Source of the DNA: Spiribacter sp. 1M189
GTDB lineage: Bacteria; Pseudomonadota; Gammaproteobacteria; Nitrococcales; Nitrococcaceae
Assembly (NCBI RefSeq): GCF_040838345.1
Contig: NZ_JBAKFF010000001.1
Span: forward strand, 248,001-312,000
Direction of reading: 5' to 3'
DNA length: 64,000 bases
In this document: piece by piece, positions 19,321 to 29,136 of the stretch
Position numbering within the stretch: the first letter of the stretch is position 1
How the letters are laid out: each line of letters begins with the position of its first letter
Program-made: the position numbers and the translations under genes
The notes under the pieces: model-generated
Told to the model about the DNA's origin: nothing
Databases searched by the model: none
What the model saw: only the letters and a program-made list of their open reading frames with translations

Positions 19321-20501
19321 GCTGGGGACCCGATACCATAGGCCTGCGTGGCGGCTGGGAGAGGACGCCGGAGCAGGAGCATTCCGAGGCCATTTTCCCG
19401 ACCTCGAGCTTCAGCTTTCGCAGCGCGGCCGAGGCGGCCGCACGCTTCAGCGGCGAAGAGGCAGGCAACATCTACTCGCGTTTTACCAACCCCACCGTCC
19501 GTGCCTTCGAAAACCGCCTGGCCGCCATGGAGGGGGGCGAACGGGCCATTGGCATGGCCTCGGGCATGGCGGCGATCCTTGCCATGTGTATGGGGTTGCT
19601 GCGGACCGGCGATCATGTGATCTGTTCGCTTGGCGTGTTCGGTACCACGGCCTCGCTGTTCGCCAATCATCTGAGCCGCTTTGGCGTGACGACGGATTTC
19701 GTATCGCCCACCGATGTGGAGGCATGGGCGGCCGCCGTCCGGCCCGAGACGCGGCTGCTGTTCCTGGAGACCCCGTCCAACCCGCTCACCGAGGTCGCTG
19801 ATATCCGCGCCCTGGCGGATATCGCCCACGCCAATGATGCGCTGCTGGCCGTCGACAACTGCTTCTGCACACCGGCGCTGCAGCGACCGCTGGAGTGGGG
19901 CGCGGATCTGGTCACCCATTCGGCGACCAAGTATCTGGATGGTCAGGGTCGTTGCGTTGGCGGTGCGGTCGTGGGGGATGCCGAGACGCTCGATAAGGCG
20001 ATTTTCCCGTTCCTGCGCACGGCAGGGCCGACCATGAGCCCTTTCAACGCCTGGGTTTTTGTTAAAGGGCTGGAAACCCTCAATCTGCGGATGCGGGCGC
20101 ACAGCGAGCAGGCAGCCGCGCTGGCGCGCTGGCTGTCCGACCATGCAGGAGTGGAGCATGTCCATTACTGCGGCCTGCCGGATCATTCGCAGCACGAACT
20201 GGCGGCACATCAGCAGTCAGCCTTTGGCGGTATCGTCTCTTTCGAAGTGCCGGGGGGGCGTGAGGCCGCCTGGCAGGTGATCGACGCCACGCGCATGCTC
20301 TCGATCACCGCTAATCTGGGCGATGTGCGCTCCACGATCACGCATCCCGCGAGTACCACCCATGGCCGATTGTCCCCGGAACAGCGTGACGCCATGGGGA
20401 TTCGGGAAGGGCTCGTGCGGATTTCGGTGGGGCTGGAGGATCTCGCCGATATTCAGACGGATCTTGACCGGGGCCTTGGCGGGCGCCGGTCCGCGCGCTA
20501 A
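19317..20501 (+). CDS. metZ: O-succinylhomoserine sulfhydrylase
   Basis: A 394-residue PLP enzyme of the Cys/Met-metabolism family making homocysteine from O-succinylhomoserine and sulfide. The PLP lysine is in HSATKYLDGQGR (about residue 205), and the substrate loop SRFTNPT is near residue 60. The GQGR sequence after the lysine, together with the purF neighbour, is typical of MetZ rather than MetB or MetY. It starts inside the purF stop and ends on the A of the next ATG. Confidence 0.93.
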   Translation: MSWGPDTIGLRGGWERTPEQEHSEAIFPTSSFSFRSAAEAAARFSGEEAGNIYSRFTNPTVRAFENRLAAMEGGERAIGMASGMAAILAMCMGLLRTGDHVICSLGVFGTTASLFANHLSRFGVTTDFVSPTDVEAWAAAVRPETRLLFLETPSNPLTEVADIRALADIAHANDALLAVDNCFCTPALQRPLEWGADLVTHSATKYLDGQGRCVGGAVVGDAETLDKAIFPFLRTAGPTMSPFNAWVFVKGLETLNLRMRAHSEQAAALARWLSDHAGVEHVHYCGLPDHSQHELAAHQQSAFGGIVSFEVPGGREAAWQVIDATRMLSITANLGDVRSTITHPASTTHGRLSPEQRDAMGIREGLVRISVGLEDLADIQTDLDRGLGGRRSAR

Positions 20502-21736
20502 TGCCGTCGACCCCGTCGCGGCAGGATCTGGTAGCCTTCTATCGGGCTGCCCTTGCGGGAGTCAACGGCCGTCGCGCCGTGGCCTCGGCGCTGGAGGCTC
20601 GCGGGCCTGGAACGCCCCCGCCGGGGGCGTTCCATCTGCTCGCGATTGGCAAGGCGGCCTCAGCCATGGCTAATGGCGTTGCCGATGTCCGTGGCGAGGA
20701 CGTGGCAGGTGGACTGGTCATAACCCGGGCTGGCTACGAGGATCCGCGATTGCCAGAGCGTATCCCCGTGCGCCAGCTGCTCGCCGCCCATCCCGTGCCG
20801 GATGCGCGCAGCCTCGAGGCCGGGAATGCCCTGGTCGACTATCTGCGGGATGCGCCTGCGGATGCGCGGTTCCTCTTTCTCATCTCCGGCGGTGCTTCCA
20901 GCCTGGTGGAAAGGCCGGCCGGAGAGCAGGATCCGGCCGCCCTCGCACAATTCAACGAATGGCTGCTGGCGAGCGGCCTTGATATTGCCCGCATGAATAC
21001 GCTGCGCAAGGCGGTCTCCACCATCAAGGGTGGGCGGCTTGTCCGCTGGCTGGACGGACGCCGCGCGCACGGGCTGCTGATCTCGGATGTTCCCGGCGAT
21101 GACCCCGCCGTCATCGGCTCGGGCCTGCTCGCTGCGGACCGCGGAACCAATCCGGGTGGGCCCCTGCCGGCGTCGCTTCCACCAGGGATGACGCGAGCAT
21201 CCGCGCCGCCGGATGCCGATATATTCGATAACGTGCATCTGCAGATCGTGGCGAGCAACGCGATCGCCCGGCGCGCCTGCGTTGATGCGGCGCGGCCAGG
21301 TGGCTGGGGCGTCCGAGTGATCGATGAGCTGTTGACGGGCGAGGCTGAGCAGCTGGGCCGTCGGGTGGCCGAATCCGTGATCGACGGCCCGCCCGGCCTG
21401 GTCGTCATGGGCGGAGAGCCCACTGTGACGCTGCCGGAACACCCCGGGCGGGGCGGGCGGATGCAGACACTGGCCCTGGCTGCGGCAGAATCGCTCGCCG
21501 GCAGCGACTGTCTGCTGTTGGCGGCCGGCACGGATGGAGCGGACGGACCCGGGGAGGACGCCGGCGCGATCGTTGATGGAGGAACCATTCAGCGCTTGCG
21601 GCGGGCTGGATTCGATGCGGCGCTGAGCCTGTCACGAGCGGATGCGGGGAGTGCCCTGGCAGCGGCGGGTGATCTCCTGCAGACCGGGCCGACCGGCACT
21701 AATGTCATGGATCTGGTGATCGGTTTCAGGCCCTAG
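20501..21736 (+). CDS. glycerate 2-kinase (MOFRL family; formerly TtuD/hydroxypyruvate reductase)
   Basis: A 411-residue protein with the two domains of class II glycerate kinases. The N-terminal domain has FHLLAIGKAASAMA (about residues 45-58) and LISGGASSLVE (about residue 127). The C-terminal MOFRL domain has MGGEPTV and AGTDGADGP (about residue 346). Such enzymes phosphorylate D-glycerate at C2. Proteins of this family were long annotated as hydroxypyruvate reductase. It overlaps metZ by one base and is the last gene of the array. Confidence 0.88.
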   Translation: MPSTPSRQDLVAFYRAALAGVNGRRAVASALEARGPGTPPPGAFHLLAIGKAASAMANGVADVRGEDVAGGLVITRAGYEDPRLPERIPVRQLLAAHPVPDARSLEAGNALVDYLRDAPADARFLFLISGGASSLVERPAGEQDPAALAQFNEWLLASGLDIARMNTLRKAVSTIKGGRLVRWLDGRRAHGLLISDVPGDDPAVIGSGLLAADRGTNPGGPLPASLPPGMTRASAPPDADIFDNVHLQIVASNAIARRACVDAARPGGWGVRVIDELLTGEAEQLGRRVAESVIDGPPGLVVMGGEPTVTLPEHPGRGGRMQTLALAAAESLAGSDCLLLAAGTDGADGPGEDAGAIVDGGTIQRLRRAGFDAALSLSRADAGSALAAAGDLLQTGPTGTNVMDLVIGFRP

Positions 21737-21771
21737 GGCATTATTGTCTGTTTTCGCAGGGAAGTGTCGGG

Positions 21772-21800
21772 TTGTCTTCGTTTCCTTGCTTCCCTAGGCT
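21772..21800 (+). promoter_or_regulatory. sigma-70-type promoter of proVWX
   Basis: TTGTCT (21772-21777), a 17-base spacer and TAGGCT (21795-21800). This leaves a leader of about 130 bases before proV, in a 201-base gap with no other gene. Confidence 0.45.
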
Positions 21801-21921
21801 ATGCCGCGTGTTCAGCAACTGCCGGTCTGTATGAGACGTCAGTCTATCGTTTACACGCCGGAGCGGGACATTCTTCACTGCTCCGTTGGCCCTGCGGATG
21901 AGGCGGGGCTCGTCATCGCGC

Positions 21922-21937
21922 CGGGAGGCTCCTCCCG
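21922..21937 (+). promoter_or_regulatory. hairpin sequestering the proV ribosome-binding site
   Basis: CGGGAG and CTCCCG form a perfect 6-bp stem with loop GCTC that ends at the base before the proV ATG (21938). The Shine-Dalgarno GGGAGG (21923-21928) is in the left arm. The structure should hide the site unless it is melted, so it could be a salt- or temperature-responsive translational switch. Confidence 0.45.
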
Positions 21938-23136
21938 ATGAGCGCCAAAATCAGGGTAGAGAACCTCTACAAGGTCTTCGGTCCGGATCCGGACGAGGGC
22001 ATGCGCCTGCTCGAACAAGGTCTCGATAAGGAAGCCATCTTCGAGAAGACCGGCAACACGGTGGGCGTCCGTGATGCCTCGTTTGAAATCGAGGAAGGGG
22101 AGATTTTCGTCGTCATGGGCCTGTCGGGATCCGGCAAGTCGACCATCGTCCGCATGCTCAACCGGCTGATTGATGCGACCGCCGGCCGGGTGCTCATCGG
22201 TGACCGTGATGTCAACTCGATGTCGCGCAACGAACTGATCGACCTGCGTCGGCGCGACATGAGCATGGTCTTTCAGTCGTTCGCTCTCATGCCCCACAAG
22301 ACGGTGCTGCAGAATGCGGCGTTTGGCCTCGAGGTGGCTGGGGTGGACCAGGCCAGCCGCGAGCAGCGCGCCGTGAAGGCCCTCGACCAGGTCGGCCTCA
22401 AGGCCAATGCCCGCAGCTATCCCGATGAGCTGTCCGGCGGAATGCAGCAGCGCGTGGGCCTGGCCCGGGCGCTGGCGGTCGATCCTTCCATCATGCTGAT
22501 GGATGAAGCCTTTTCGGCACTCGATCCGCTCATTCGCACGGAGATGCAGGATGAGCTGGTCGCCCTTCAACGCGAGCATCGGCGGACCATCGTGTTCATC
22601 TCCCATGATCTGGACGAGGCCATGCGCATCGGTGATCGCATTGCGATCATGGAGGGCGGAGCCGTCGTCCAGGTCGGGACACCGGAAGAAATCGTCTCCA
22701 ATCCCGCCAACGAGTATGTGAAGTCATTCTTCTATGGCGTCGATGTGACGCGCGTCTACAACGCCGCGGACATCGCCGACCGCCGGCAGGTCACCGTGCT
22801 CGAGCGGCCCGGGGTCAGCATGCGCTCCGCCCTTGAGCGGCTGCATGCCAGTAACCGCGATCTCGCCGTGGTGCTCGACCGTGATCAGAAGTACCTCGGT
22901 ACGGTCACCGCCGAGTCCCTCGCGGCCCAGATCGATGGTGGTGGCGAGCCGCGCTATGCCGACGCCTTCGTGAATGACCTCGAGCCGGTGGAGGCGACGA
23001 CACCACTCGGTGATCTGGTCTCACGCTCGGCCGCCAACTGGTATCCGCTGCCGGTGGTGGATGATCAGGGCCACTACCTGGGCAGCGTGACGCGTGCCGC
23101 CGTGCTCAGGACGCTCGACCGCTCGGGGGAGGAATA

Positions 23137-23137
<1 letters not shown>
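21938..23137 (+). CDS. proV: glycine betaine/L-proline ABC transporter ATP-binding protein
   Basis: A 399-residue ATPase of the osmoprotectant importer. It has Walker A GLSGSGKST (about residue 65), the ABC signature LSGGMQQR (about 167) and Walker B IMLMDEAFSALD (about 185-196). A C-terminal pair of CBS-type repeats (about 280-395) acts as an ionic-strength sensor in the related OpuA. The length and the N-terminal YKVFGPDPDEG extension are those of ProV. It is followed immediately by proW (stop and start share one base). Confidence 0.95.
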
Positions 23138-23988
<851 letters not shown>

Positions 23989-24021
23989 CGCGTCCCGCCC
24001 TGCCTCGCCTTTCACCAAGTC

Positions 24022-24036
24022 TCCCCCGCGCGGGGA
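24022..24036 (+). other. short hairpin between proW and proX
   Basis: TCCCC and GGGGA flank CGCGC (the core CCCCGCGCGGGG is palindromic) in the 76-base gap. Such intergenic stems often stabilise one part of an ABC-importer mRNA. There is no T-run, so it is not a terminator. Confidence 0.3.
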
Positions 24037-24064
24037 TCTCGTAAAGCAGAAGAGGAGAACCTCG

Positions 24065-24934
24065 ATGTTTAACAGAGCATCGCGCATGTTGCTGACCGGT
24101 ATGCTCGGCGTTGCCGTCGCCGGTGGCGCCCAGGCACAGGACGACACCATCGAATTCGGCTGGACCGCCTGGTCGGACGCGGAGTTCGTCACCAAGCTGG
24201 CGGCCCGACTGATCAACGACAACACCGATTACACCGCGGAGCTGGTGCAGACCGACATCGCACCGCAGTACCAGGGACTGGAGACCGGTGACATCGATGC
24301 CATGATGATGGCGTGGCTGCCGGCGACCCATGAGGATTACTACGAGGAGGTCGCCGCCGGCGTCGAGAACCTCGGCGTCCTCTACAACGGTGCCCGTCTC
24401 GGCTGGGCCGTGCCGGCGGACATCCCGGAGGATCAGCTCGACAGCCTGGCGGACCTGAGCAACGAGGAGGTGCGCTCCGAGCTCGACGGCACCATCACCG
24501 GGATCGATCCGGGCGCCGGCCTCACCGCCCTGTCGGAAGAGGCCCTCGAGACCTATGGGCTCGATGACTACATGCTGCAGACCTCCAGTGGTGCGGGTAT
24601 GACGGCCGCGCTCGAACGTGCCGTCAACCGTGATGACTGGATTGTCGTCACGGGCTGGAGCCCGCACTGGAAGTTCGGCGCCTATGATCTGCGCTACCTC
24701 GAGGACCCTGAAGGTGCGCTGGGCGGCCCGGAGCGCGTCCATGTGCTGGCGCGTGCCGGTTTTGATGCATCGTACCCCGAGATTTCGGCCATGCTGACGC
24801 GCATGTATCTGCCCATCGATCAGCTGCAGAACTACATGTTCCAGGCCCGGGAGACCTCCTATGACGAGGCCATCAGTGCCTACATCGAGGAGAACCCGGA
24901 TCGCATCGACTACTGGCTGACGGGCGAGCTCTGA
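24065..24934 (+). CDS. proX: glycine betaine-binding periplasmic protein
   Basis: A 289-residue substrate-binding protein with a signal peptide (cleavage after AQA, about residue 24). GWTAWSDAEF (about residues 32-41) and WLPATHEDYY (about 82) carry tryptophans and aromatic residues of the betaine cage, and TGWSPHWKF (about 198) supplies a further Trp. The mature protein is strikingly acidic, as expected for a protein facing a saline periplasm. GAGGAGAA gives a strong ribosome-binding site. An intrinsic terminator follows 45 bases after the stop. Confidence 0.93.
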   Translation: MFNRASRMLLTGMLGVAVAGGAQAQDDTIEFGWTAWSDAEFVTKLAARLINDNTDYTAELVQTDIAPQYQGLETGDIDAMMMAWLPATHEDYYEEVAAGVENLGVLYNGARLGWAVPADIPEDQLDSLADLSNEEVRSELDGTITGIDPGAGLTALSEEALETYGLDDYMLQTSSGAGMTAALERAVNRDDWIVVTGWSPHWKFGAYDLRYLEDPEGALGGPERVHVLARAGFDASYPEISAMLTRMYLPIDQLQNYMFQARETSYDEAISAYIEENPDRIDYWLTGEL

Positions 24935-24979
24935 TCGCCTGACAGCCTGCAGGCGCCGGTATAGCCGGTGGCAGAGAAA

Positions 24980-25010
24980 AACGCCCCGCCTCGTGCGGGG
25001 CGTTGTGTTT
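24980..25010 (+). terminator. intrinsic terminator of proVWX
   Basis: AACGCCCCGC and GCGGGGCGTT form a 10-bp stem with loop CTCGT, preceded by an A-run (GAGAAAA) and followed by GTGTTTT. It is the clearest terminator of the plus strand in the window. Confidence 0.85.
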
Positions 25011-25016
25011 TAGACT
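25011..25016 (+). promoter_or_regulatory. -10 element of the HEAT-like gene, leaderless spacing
   Basis: TAGACT sits six bases before the ATG at 25023 and only a few bases after the proX terminator stem. Because the terminator separates this gene from proX, it needs its own promoter. This hexamer is the only candidate close to the start. Confidence 0.4.
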
Positions 25017-25022
25017 GGCGGC

Positions 25023-25505
25023 ATGTGGTTCAAGCGCCCGCCCCGACCCGACATCCACGCCCGGGATCCCGCCCGCCGTCAGGCGGCGGTGGATACGGGC
25101 GAAGCCGGTCAGAGCGCGCTGCGCCGCCTGGTCACCCGCGACCCCGATGCCCGGGTGCGAAACGCCGCCATCCGCCGGTTACGCGACCTGATCGTGCTCA
25201 GGCAGGTGATCGAGACCGAGAGCGACGAGACGGTCCGCGAGTCCGCGCGGGTCCGCTATCGTCACTTGCTCTCCGGGGGTGACACGCTGGATATCGGCTA
25301 TCGCCGTGCCGCTCTGGCGGTCTGTCCTGATCGGCAGATCGTCGCCCATGTCGCGCGGAGCGCACGCGAGCCATCCCTGCGGATAGCCGCCCTGGCGCGC
25401 ATCAGGGAGCCCGCGCTGCTCGATGAAGTTCGTCGCCACGATCCGAACGAGAGCGTCCGGGCCTGTGCCGGTGAACGGTTGCGTCAGCTAGCCGCCGAAG
25501 GCTAG
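25023..25505 (+). CDS. small HEAT-repeat-like protein, resembling the N-terminal part of DUF349 proteins
   Basis: A 160-residue basic, Arg-rich protein with no signal peptide or membrane segment. It consists of three or four helical-pair units of the form DPDARVRNAAIRRL, DETVRESARVRYRHLL, EPSLRIAALARI and NESVRACAGERLRQL. The start WFKRPPRPDIHARDPARRQAAV resembles the N-terminal HEAT-like region of gammaproteobacterial DUF349 proteins, but the DUF349 repeats are absent. The function is unknown; a protein- or RNA-binding scaffold role is inference. The last 18 bases overlap the 3' end of lpxH on the other strand. Confidence 0.65.
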   Translation: MWFKRPPRPDIHARDPARRQAAVDTGEAGQSALRRLVTRDPDARVRNAAIRRLRDLIVLRQVIETESDETVRESARVRYRHLLSGGDTLDIGYRRAALAVCPDRQIVAHVARSAREPSLRIAALARIREPALLDEVRRHDPNESVRACAGERLRQLAAEG

Positions 25506-26243
25506 CGACTCCAGGGCGGTCCGTCCGTCTTCCACCCGCAGCACGCTGCCCTGCTCGAACCAGTCACCCAGGACAATGCGGGTGGCGGGCTGGCCATCGA
25601 GCGTGAACTCGTGAATCGCCGGGCGATGCGTATGGCCATGGATCAGCCGCCGGGCCTGCCAGTCGCGCAGGCGCTGCGCCACGGCATTGGAATTGACGTC
25701 CATGATCGTTTCCGTCTTATCGGCCATCGCCTCGCCGCTGCGTGTCCTCGCGGCCTGTGCCTGGCGCAGGCGCTCCTCGATGGGCAATGCGAGGAAACCC
25801 GCCTGCCAGGCCGGATCGCGAACCTGCGCCCGAAAGGCCTGGTAGGCGACATCGTCGATGCACAGGGCGTCGCCATGCTCGAGCAGGACCGGTTCATCAT
25901 CCAGGTGGACGATGGCCGGCTCCTCAAGACGGGTTGCGCCGGCAGCATCGCAGAAGTCATCCCCCAGCAGGAAATCGCGGTTGCCATGCATCAGGAACAC
26001 ATGAGTACCACCGGCTGTGAGTGCCTTCAGCGCGGGGCTGATCGGTTCATCGGGCGGGCGCGCATCATCGCCGATCCAGGCTTCAAACAGGTCGCCCAGA
26101 ATGAAAAGCGCGGCGGCCTCGCGGGCCTGTCCGCGGGCGAACGCCAGGAAAGCCGTCATGGCCTCGGGCCGCGCCGGGTCCAGGTGCAGGTCGGCGATGA
26201 ACAGAACTGGCGCCCGGTTCGTGTTGAAGCTAAGCGTTTGCAT
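25488..26243 (-). CDS. lpxH: UDP-2,3-diacylglucosamine diphosphatase
   Basis: A 251-residue calcineurin-like metallophosphoesterase that makes lipid X in lipid A synthesis. All metal motifs are visible: ADLHLD (about residue 17), GDLFEAWIGDD (about 49), HGNRDF (about 88) and HGHTHRP near residue 207. I chose the ATG at 26243; a longer frame to 26390 overlaps the gltX promoter and start and adds an Arg-rich segment not expected in LpxH. It is transcribed divergently from gltX. Confidence 0.93.
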   Translation of the reverse strand: MQTLSFNTNRAPVLFIADLHLDPARPEAMTAFLAFARGQAREAAALFILGDLFEAWIGDDARPPDEPISPALKALTAGGTHVFLMHGNRDFLLGDDFCDAAGATRLEEPAIVHLDDEPVLLEHGDALCIDDVAYQAFRAQVRDPAWQAGFLALPIEERLRQAQAARTRSGEAMADKTETIMDVNSNAVAQRLRDWQARRLIHGHTHRPAIHEFTLDGQPATRIVLGDWFEQGSVLRVEDGRTALESLAFGG

Positions 26244-26291
26244 GGCGGCAAGATGACGCGGCCGGCGGCTGCATGCAAGTCGGGCTTCCAT

Positions 26292-26297
26292 TACCAT
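26292..26297 (+). promoter_or_regulatory. possible -10 element of gltX, leaderless spacing
   Basis: TACCAT lies seven bases before the ATG at 26305 and overlaps the alternative ATG at 26296. No Shine-Dalgarno sequence precedes either start. Confidence 0.3.
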
Positions 26298-26304
26298 GCG
26301 CCTC

Positions 26305-27735
26305 ATGAACACCCCGCCCGTGAAGACCCGCTTCGCGCCCAGTCCGACTGGCCGCCTGCATGCCGGCAACCTGCGCACGGCCCTTTTCAATTGGTTATTG
26401 GCGCGACGTCATGCCGGCGCCTTCATGCTGCGCATTGAGGATAGCGACAGCCAACGCAATGATCCGACCGCGATTGACGCCATCCGGGCCGATCTGCAGT
26501 GGCTCGGGCTCGTCTGGGACGAGGGGCCCGGCGCCGGCGCTCCGTCCGACTGGCAACAGTCCGCACGCGCCTCGGTCTACGCTGAGGGCGCGGAGCGGTT
26601 GATTGCTGCCGAGGCGGCCTATCCTTGCTTCTGTTCCGCCACGCGCCTGGCGGCGTTGCGCGATCGGCAGCGCCGCGCCGGTCAACCGCCTCGCTATGAC
26701 GGCCACTGCGCCGGTCTGGATCCTGTTCAGTCGGCGAAGCGCCGGGCGGCGGGTGAGCCCGCCGTGCTCCGGCTTCGCATGCCGGAGTCGGGCATGATCG
26801 CGTTCCACGACCTGGTTCGGGGGGCGCGGTCGGTGCATGCCGGTGAACTGGGGGATCCGGTGATCCTCCGGGCCGATGGCAGCGCTGCCTTCCTTTTCGC
26901 CAATGCCCTGGACGATGCGCTGATGGGCATCACGCATGTGCTGCGCGGCGAGGATCACCTCTCGAATACGCCACGACAGCAGGTCCTGCTACGTCACCTG
27001 GGTCTGCCCGTGCCGGCTTATGGCCATCTGGCCCTGCTGGTCGACACCGAAGGCGCGCCGCTGTCCAAGCGCCGTGGGGATGCATCGATTGCCGGGCTTC
27101 GGGAGGCCGGCTACCGGCCGGAGGCGTTGCTCAACTACCTCGCACGTCTTGGCAATCCGGTGCCGGACGACAGCCTCAGGGAGGCCGCCGAACTGGCCTC
27201 GGACTTCGACCCCGCGACACTGAGCCGCAGTCCGGCCCGTTTCGATCATCAGCAGCTCGACCACTGGCAGGCGATGGCGATGGCGGCAGCGCCGGCGGAA
27301 TCATTACGACCGGCGCTCGAGCCGGGTCGGGTACCGGTGGATCGCGAGGCCGACTTCCTCGCGCTGGTGCAGCCCAACCTGCGATTCGCCGCGGAGCTGA
27401 ACGACTGGGCAGGGCGGTTCTTTGATACCGCCGATGTCCTTTCGGATGATGCCATGGTTGCGCTTCGGGAGGCGGACCCGGCGTTCTTCGAGACCGTGGC
27501 CACGGCGCTCGAGAGCGCCGACACGGGCGACTGGAAGCAGCTGCGGCCCGCATTGGAGGCCGCTACCGGTCGGCGCGGCGGCGCGATGATGAAGCCGCTG
27601 CGGCTGGCGCTGACCGGACTGGGCCGGGGTCCGGCGCTGGGGGCGATCATCGATCTCATGCCGGCGGACATCCGCCGCGCACGTCTGCAAAGGGCAGCGG
27701 CCGTGGCCGCTTCTGGAGTCGAACCGGATGCTTGA
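26305..27735 (+). CDS. gltX: glutamyl-tRNA synthetase
   Basis: A 476-residue class I synthetase. The HIGH-equivalent motif is in [12 protein letters not shown] (about residues 11-22) and the KMSKS-equivalent is LSKRRGD (about 252). The C-terminal anticodon-binding region is present, so this is not the short Glu-Q-RS. Cysteines 108, 110 and 135 have exactly the spacing of the zinc ligands of the E. coli enzyme (98, 100, 125), but the fourth ligand position (His127 in E. coli) is glycine. The ATG at 26305 was preferred over 26296 because a -10-like element spans the latter. It overlaps cysS by eight bases. Confidence 0.93.
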   Translation: MNTPPVKTRFAPSPTGRLHAGNLRTALFNWLLARRHAGAFMLRIEDSDSQRNDPTAIDAIRADLQWLGLVWDEGPGAGAPSDWQQSARASVYAEGAERLIAAEAAYPCFCSATRLAALRDRQRRAGQPPRYDGHCAGLDPVQSAKRRAAGEPAVLRLRMPESGMIAFHDLVRGARSVHAGELGDPVILRADGSAAFLFANALDDALMGITHVLRGEDHLSNTPRQQVLLRHLGLPVPAYGHLALLVDTEGAPLSKRRGDASIAGLREAGYRPEALLNYLARLGNPVPDDSLREAAELASDFDPATLSRSPARFDHQQLDHWQAMAMAAAPAESLRPALEPGRVPVDREADFLALVQPNLRFAAELNDWAGRFFDTADVLSDDAMVALREADPAFFETVATALESADTGDWKQLRPALEAATGRRGGAMMKPLRLALTGLGRGPALGAIIDLMPADIRRARLQRAAAVAASGVEPDA

Positions 27736-29119
27736 AATCCACAACAGCCTGAGCGGAGCGAAAGAACCGTTCCGGCCCATGGACCCGCCACGCGTCAGCC
27801 TCTATGTCTGCGGCATGACGGTCTACGACTATTGCCACCTCGGCCATGCCCGGGCGATGGTGGTATTTGACATGGTCGTGCGGTATCTGCGCGAGTCGGG
27901 TTACCGGGTGCACTACGTCCGTAACATCACCGACATTGATGACAAGATCATTCGTCGCGCCTCGGAACTCGGCGAGTCCATCGATTCCCTCACGGCCCGC
28001 TTTATTGAGGCGATGCATGAAGATGCAGACGCGCTGGGCTGTCTGCGGCCCGACGAGGAGCCGCGCGCGACTGGGCATATCGGCGAGATCATCGCCATGA
28101 TCGAGCGCCTCATCGAGCGGGGGTATGCCTATGCGGCCGATGGCGATGTCTACTATGCCGTGAGCTGTTTTCCGGATTATGGCGCGCTGTCTGGCAAGCG
28201 CCTGGACGAGCTGCGGGCCGGCTCCCGCATCGAGCCCGGGGAGCATAAGCGTGACCCGGCCGACTTCGTCCTCTGGAAGGCCGCCCGGCCGGACGAGCCC
28301 AGCTGGCCCTCGCCCTGGGGGGATGGGCGACCGGGCTGGCATATCGAATGCTCGGCCATGTCCACCCATTGCCTGGGTCACCATTTCGATATCCATGGCG
28401 GTGGCCTGGATCTGAAGTTCCCCCATCATGAAAACGAGATCGCCCAGTCGGAGGCGGCCACCGGCGAGCACTTCGTCAACTACTGGATGCACAACGGCCA
28501 TGTCCGCATCGATGACGAGAAGATGGCGAAGTCGCTTGGCAACTTCACCACCGTGCGCGACGTGCTTGCTGCGCATGATCCGGAGACCGTCCGGCATTTT
28601 CTGCTCTCCAGTCATTACCGCAGCCCGCTGAATTACACCGCGGATGCCCTTGCCCAGGCACGGGCGGGAATGGAGCGGCTCTACACGGCATTGCGTGGGC
28701 TGCCCGAGCACGTCGAGCCCGGGGCGCCCGGGGCGGCCTTCAGTGAGCGGTTCTACGTCGCCATGGATGATGATTTCAATACGCCCCTGGCGCTCTCGGT
28801 GCTCTTTGATCTGGCCCGCGAGCTCAATCGCGCCCGTCAGTCCGCCGATATGGAGCGCGCCGGGAGTCTTGGGGCGACGCTGCGCGGGCTGGGTGCCGTC
28901 CTGGGTCTGCTCGGCCAGTCTCCGGATGCCTACCTGCAGTCGGGGGGGCGGACCGATGCCGCGGATGCGGAGCGCATCGGAGCATTGGTGGCGGAACGGG
29001 CCGCTGCCCGCGATGCCCGGGATTTCGCCCGCGCCGATGCAATCCGCGATCAGTTGCTGGCGGAAGGTGTGATTCTCGAGGACAAGGCGGACGGTACGAT
29101 CTGGCGTCGCGAGGGCTGA
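27728..29119 (+). CDS. cysS: cysteinyl-tRNA synthetase
   Basis: A 463-residue class I synthetase. The HIGH motif is HLGH (about residue 38), preceded by the zinc-binding CGMTVYD; the KMSKS motif is KMAKSLGN (about 264). Further zinc ligands are in IECSAM and HHENE. The length is normal for CysS. The start overlaps gltX by eight bases, so the two synthetases are likely co-expressed. Confidence 0.97.
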   Translation: MLEIHNSLSGAKEPFRPMDPPRVSLYVCGMTVYDYCHLGHARAMVVFDMVVRYLRESGYRVHYVRNITDIDDKIIRRASELGESIDSLTARFIEAMHEDADALGCLRPDEEPRATGHIGEIIAMIERLIERGYAYAADGDVYYAVSCFPDYGALSGKRLDELRAGSRIEPGEHKRDPADFVLWKAARPDEPSWPSPWGDGRPGWHIECSAMSTHCLGHHFDIHGGGLDLKFPHHENEIAQSEAATGEHFVNYWMHNGHVRIDDEKMAKSLGNFTTVRDVLAAHDPETVRHFLLSSHYRSPLNYTADALAQARAGMERLYTALRGLPEHVEPGAPGAAFSERFYVAMDDDFNTPLALSVLFDLARELNRARQSADMERAGSLGATLRGLGAVLGLLGQSPDAYLQSGGRTDAADAERIGALVAERAAARDARDFARADAIRDQLLAEGVILEDKADGTIWRREG

Positions 29120-29136
29120 GGCCCTGCAGCCGGCCG

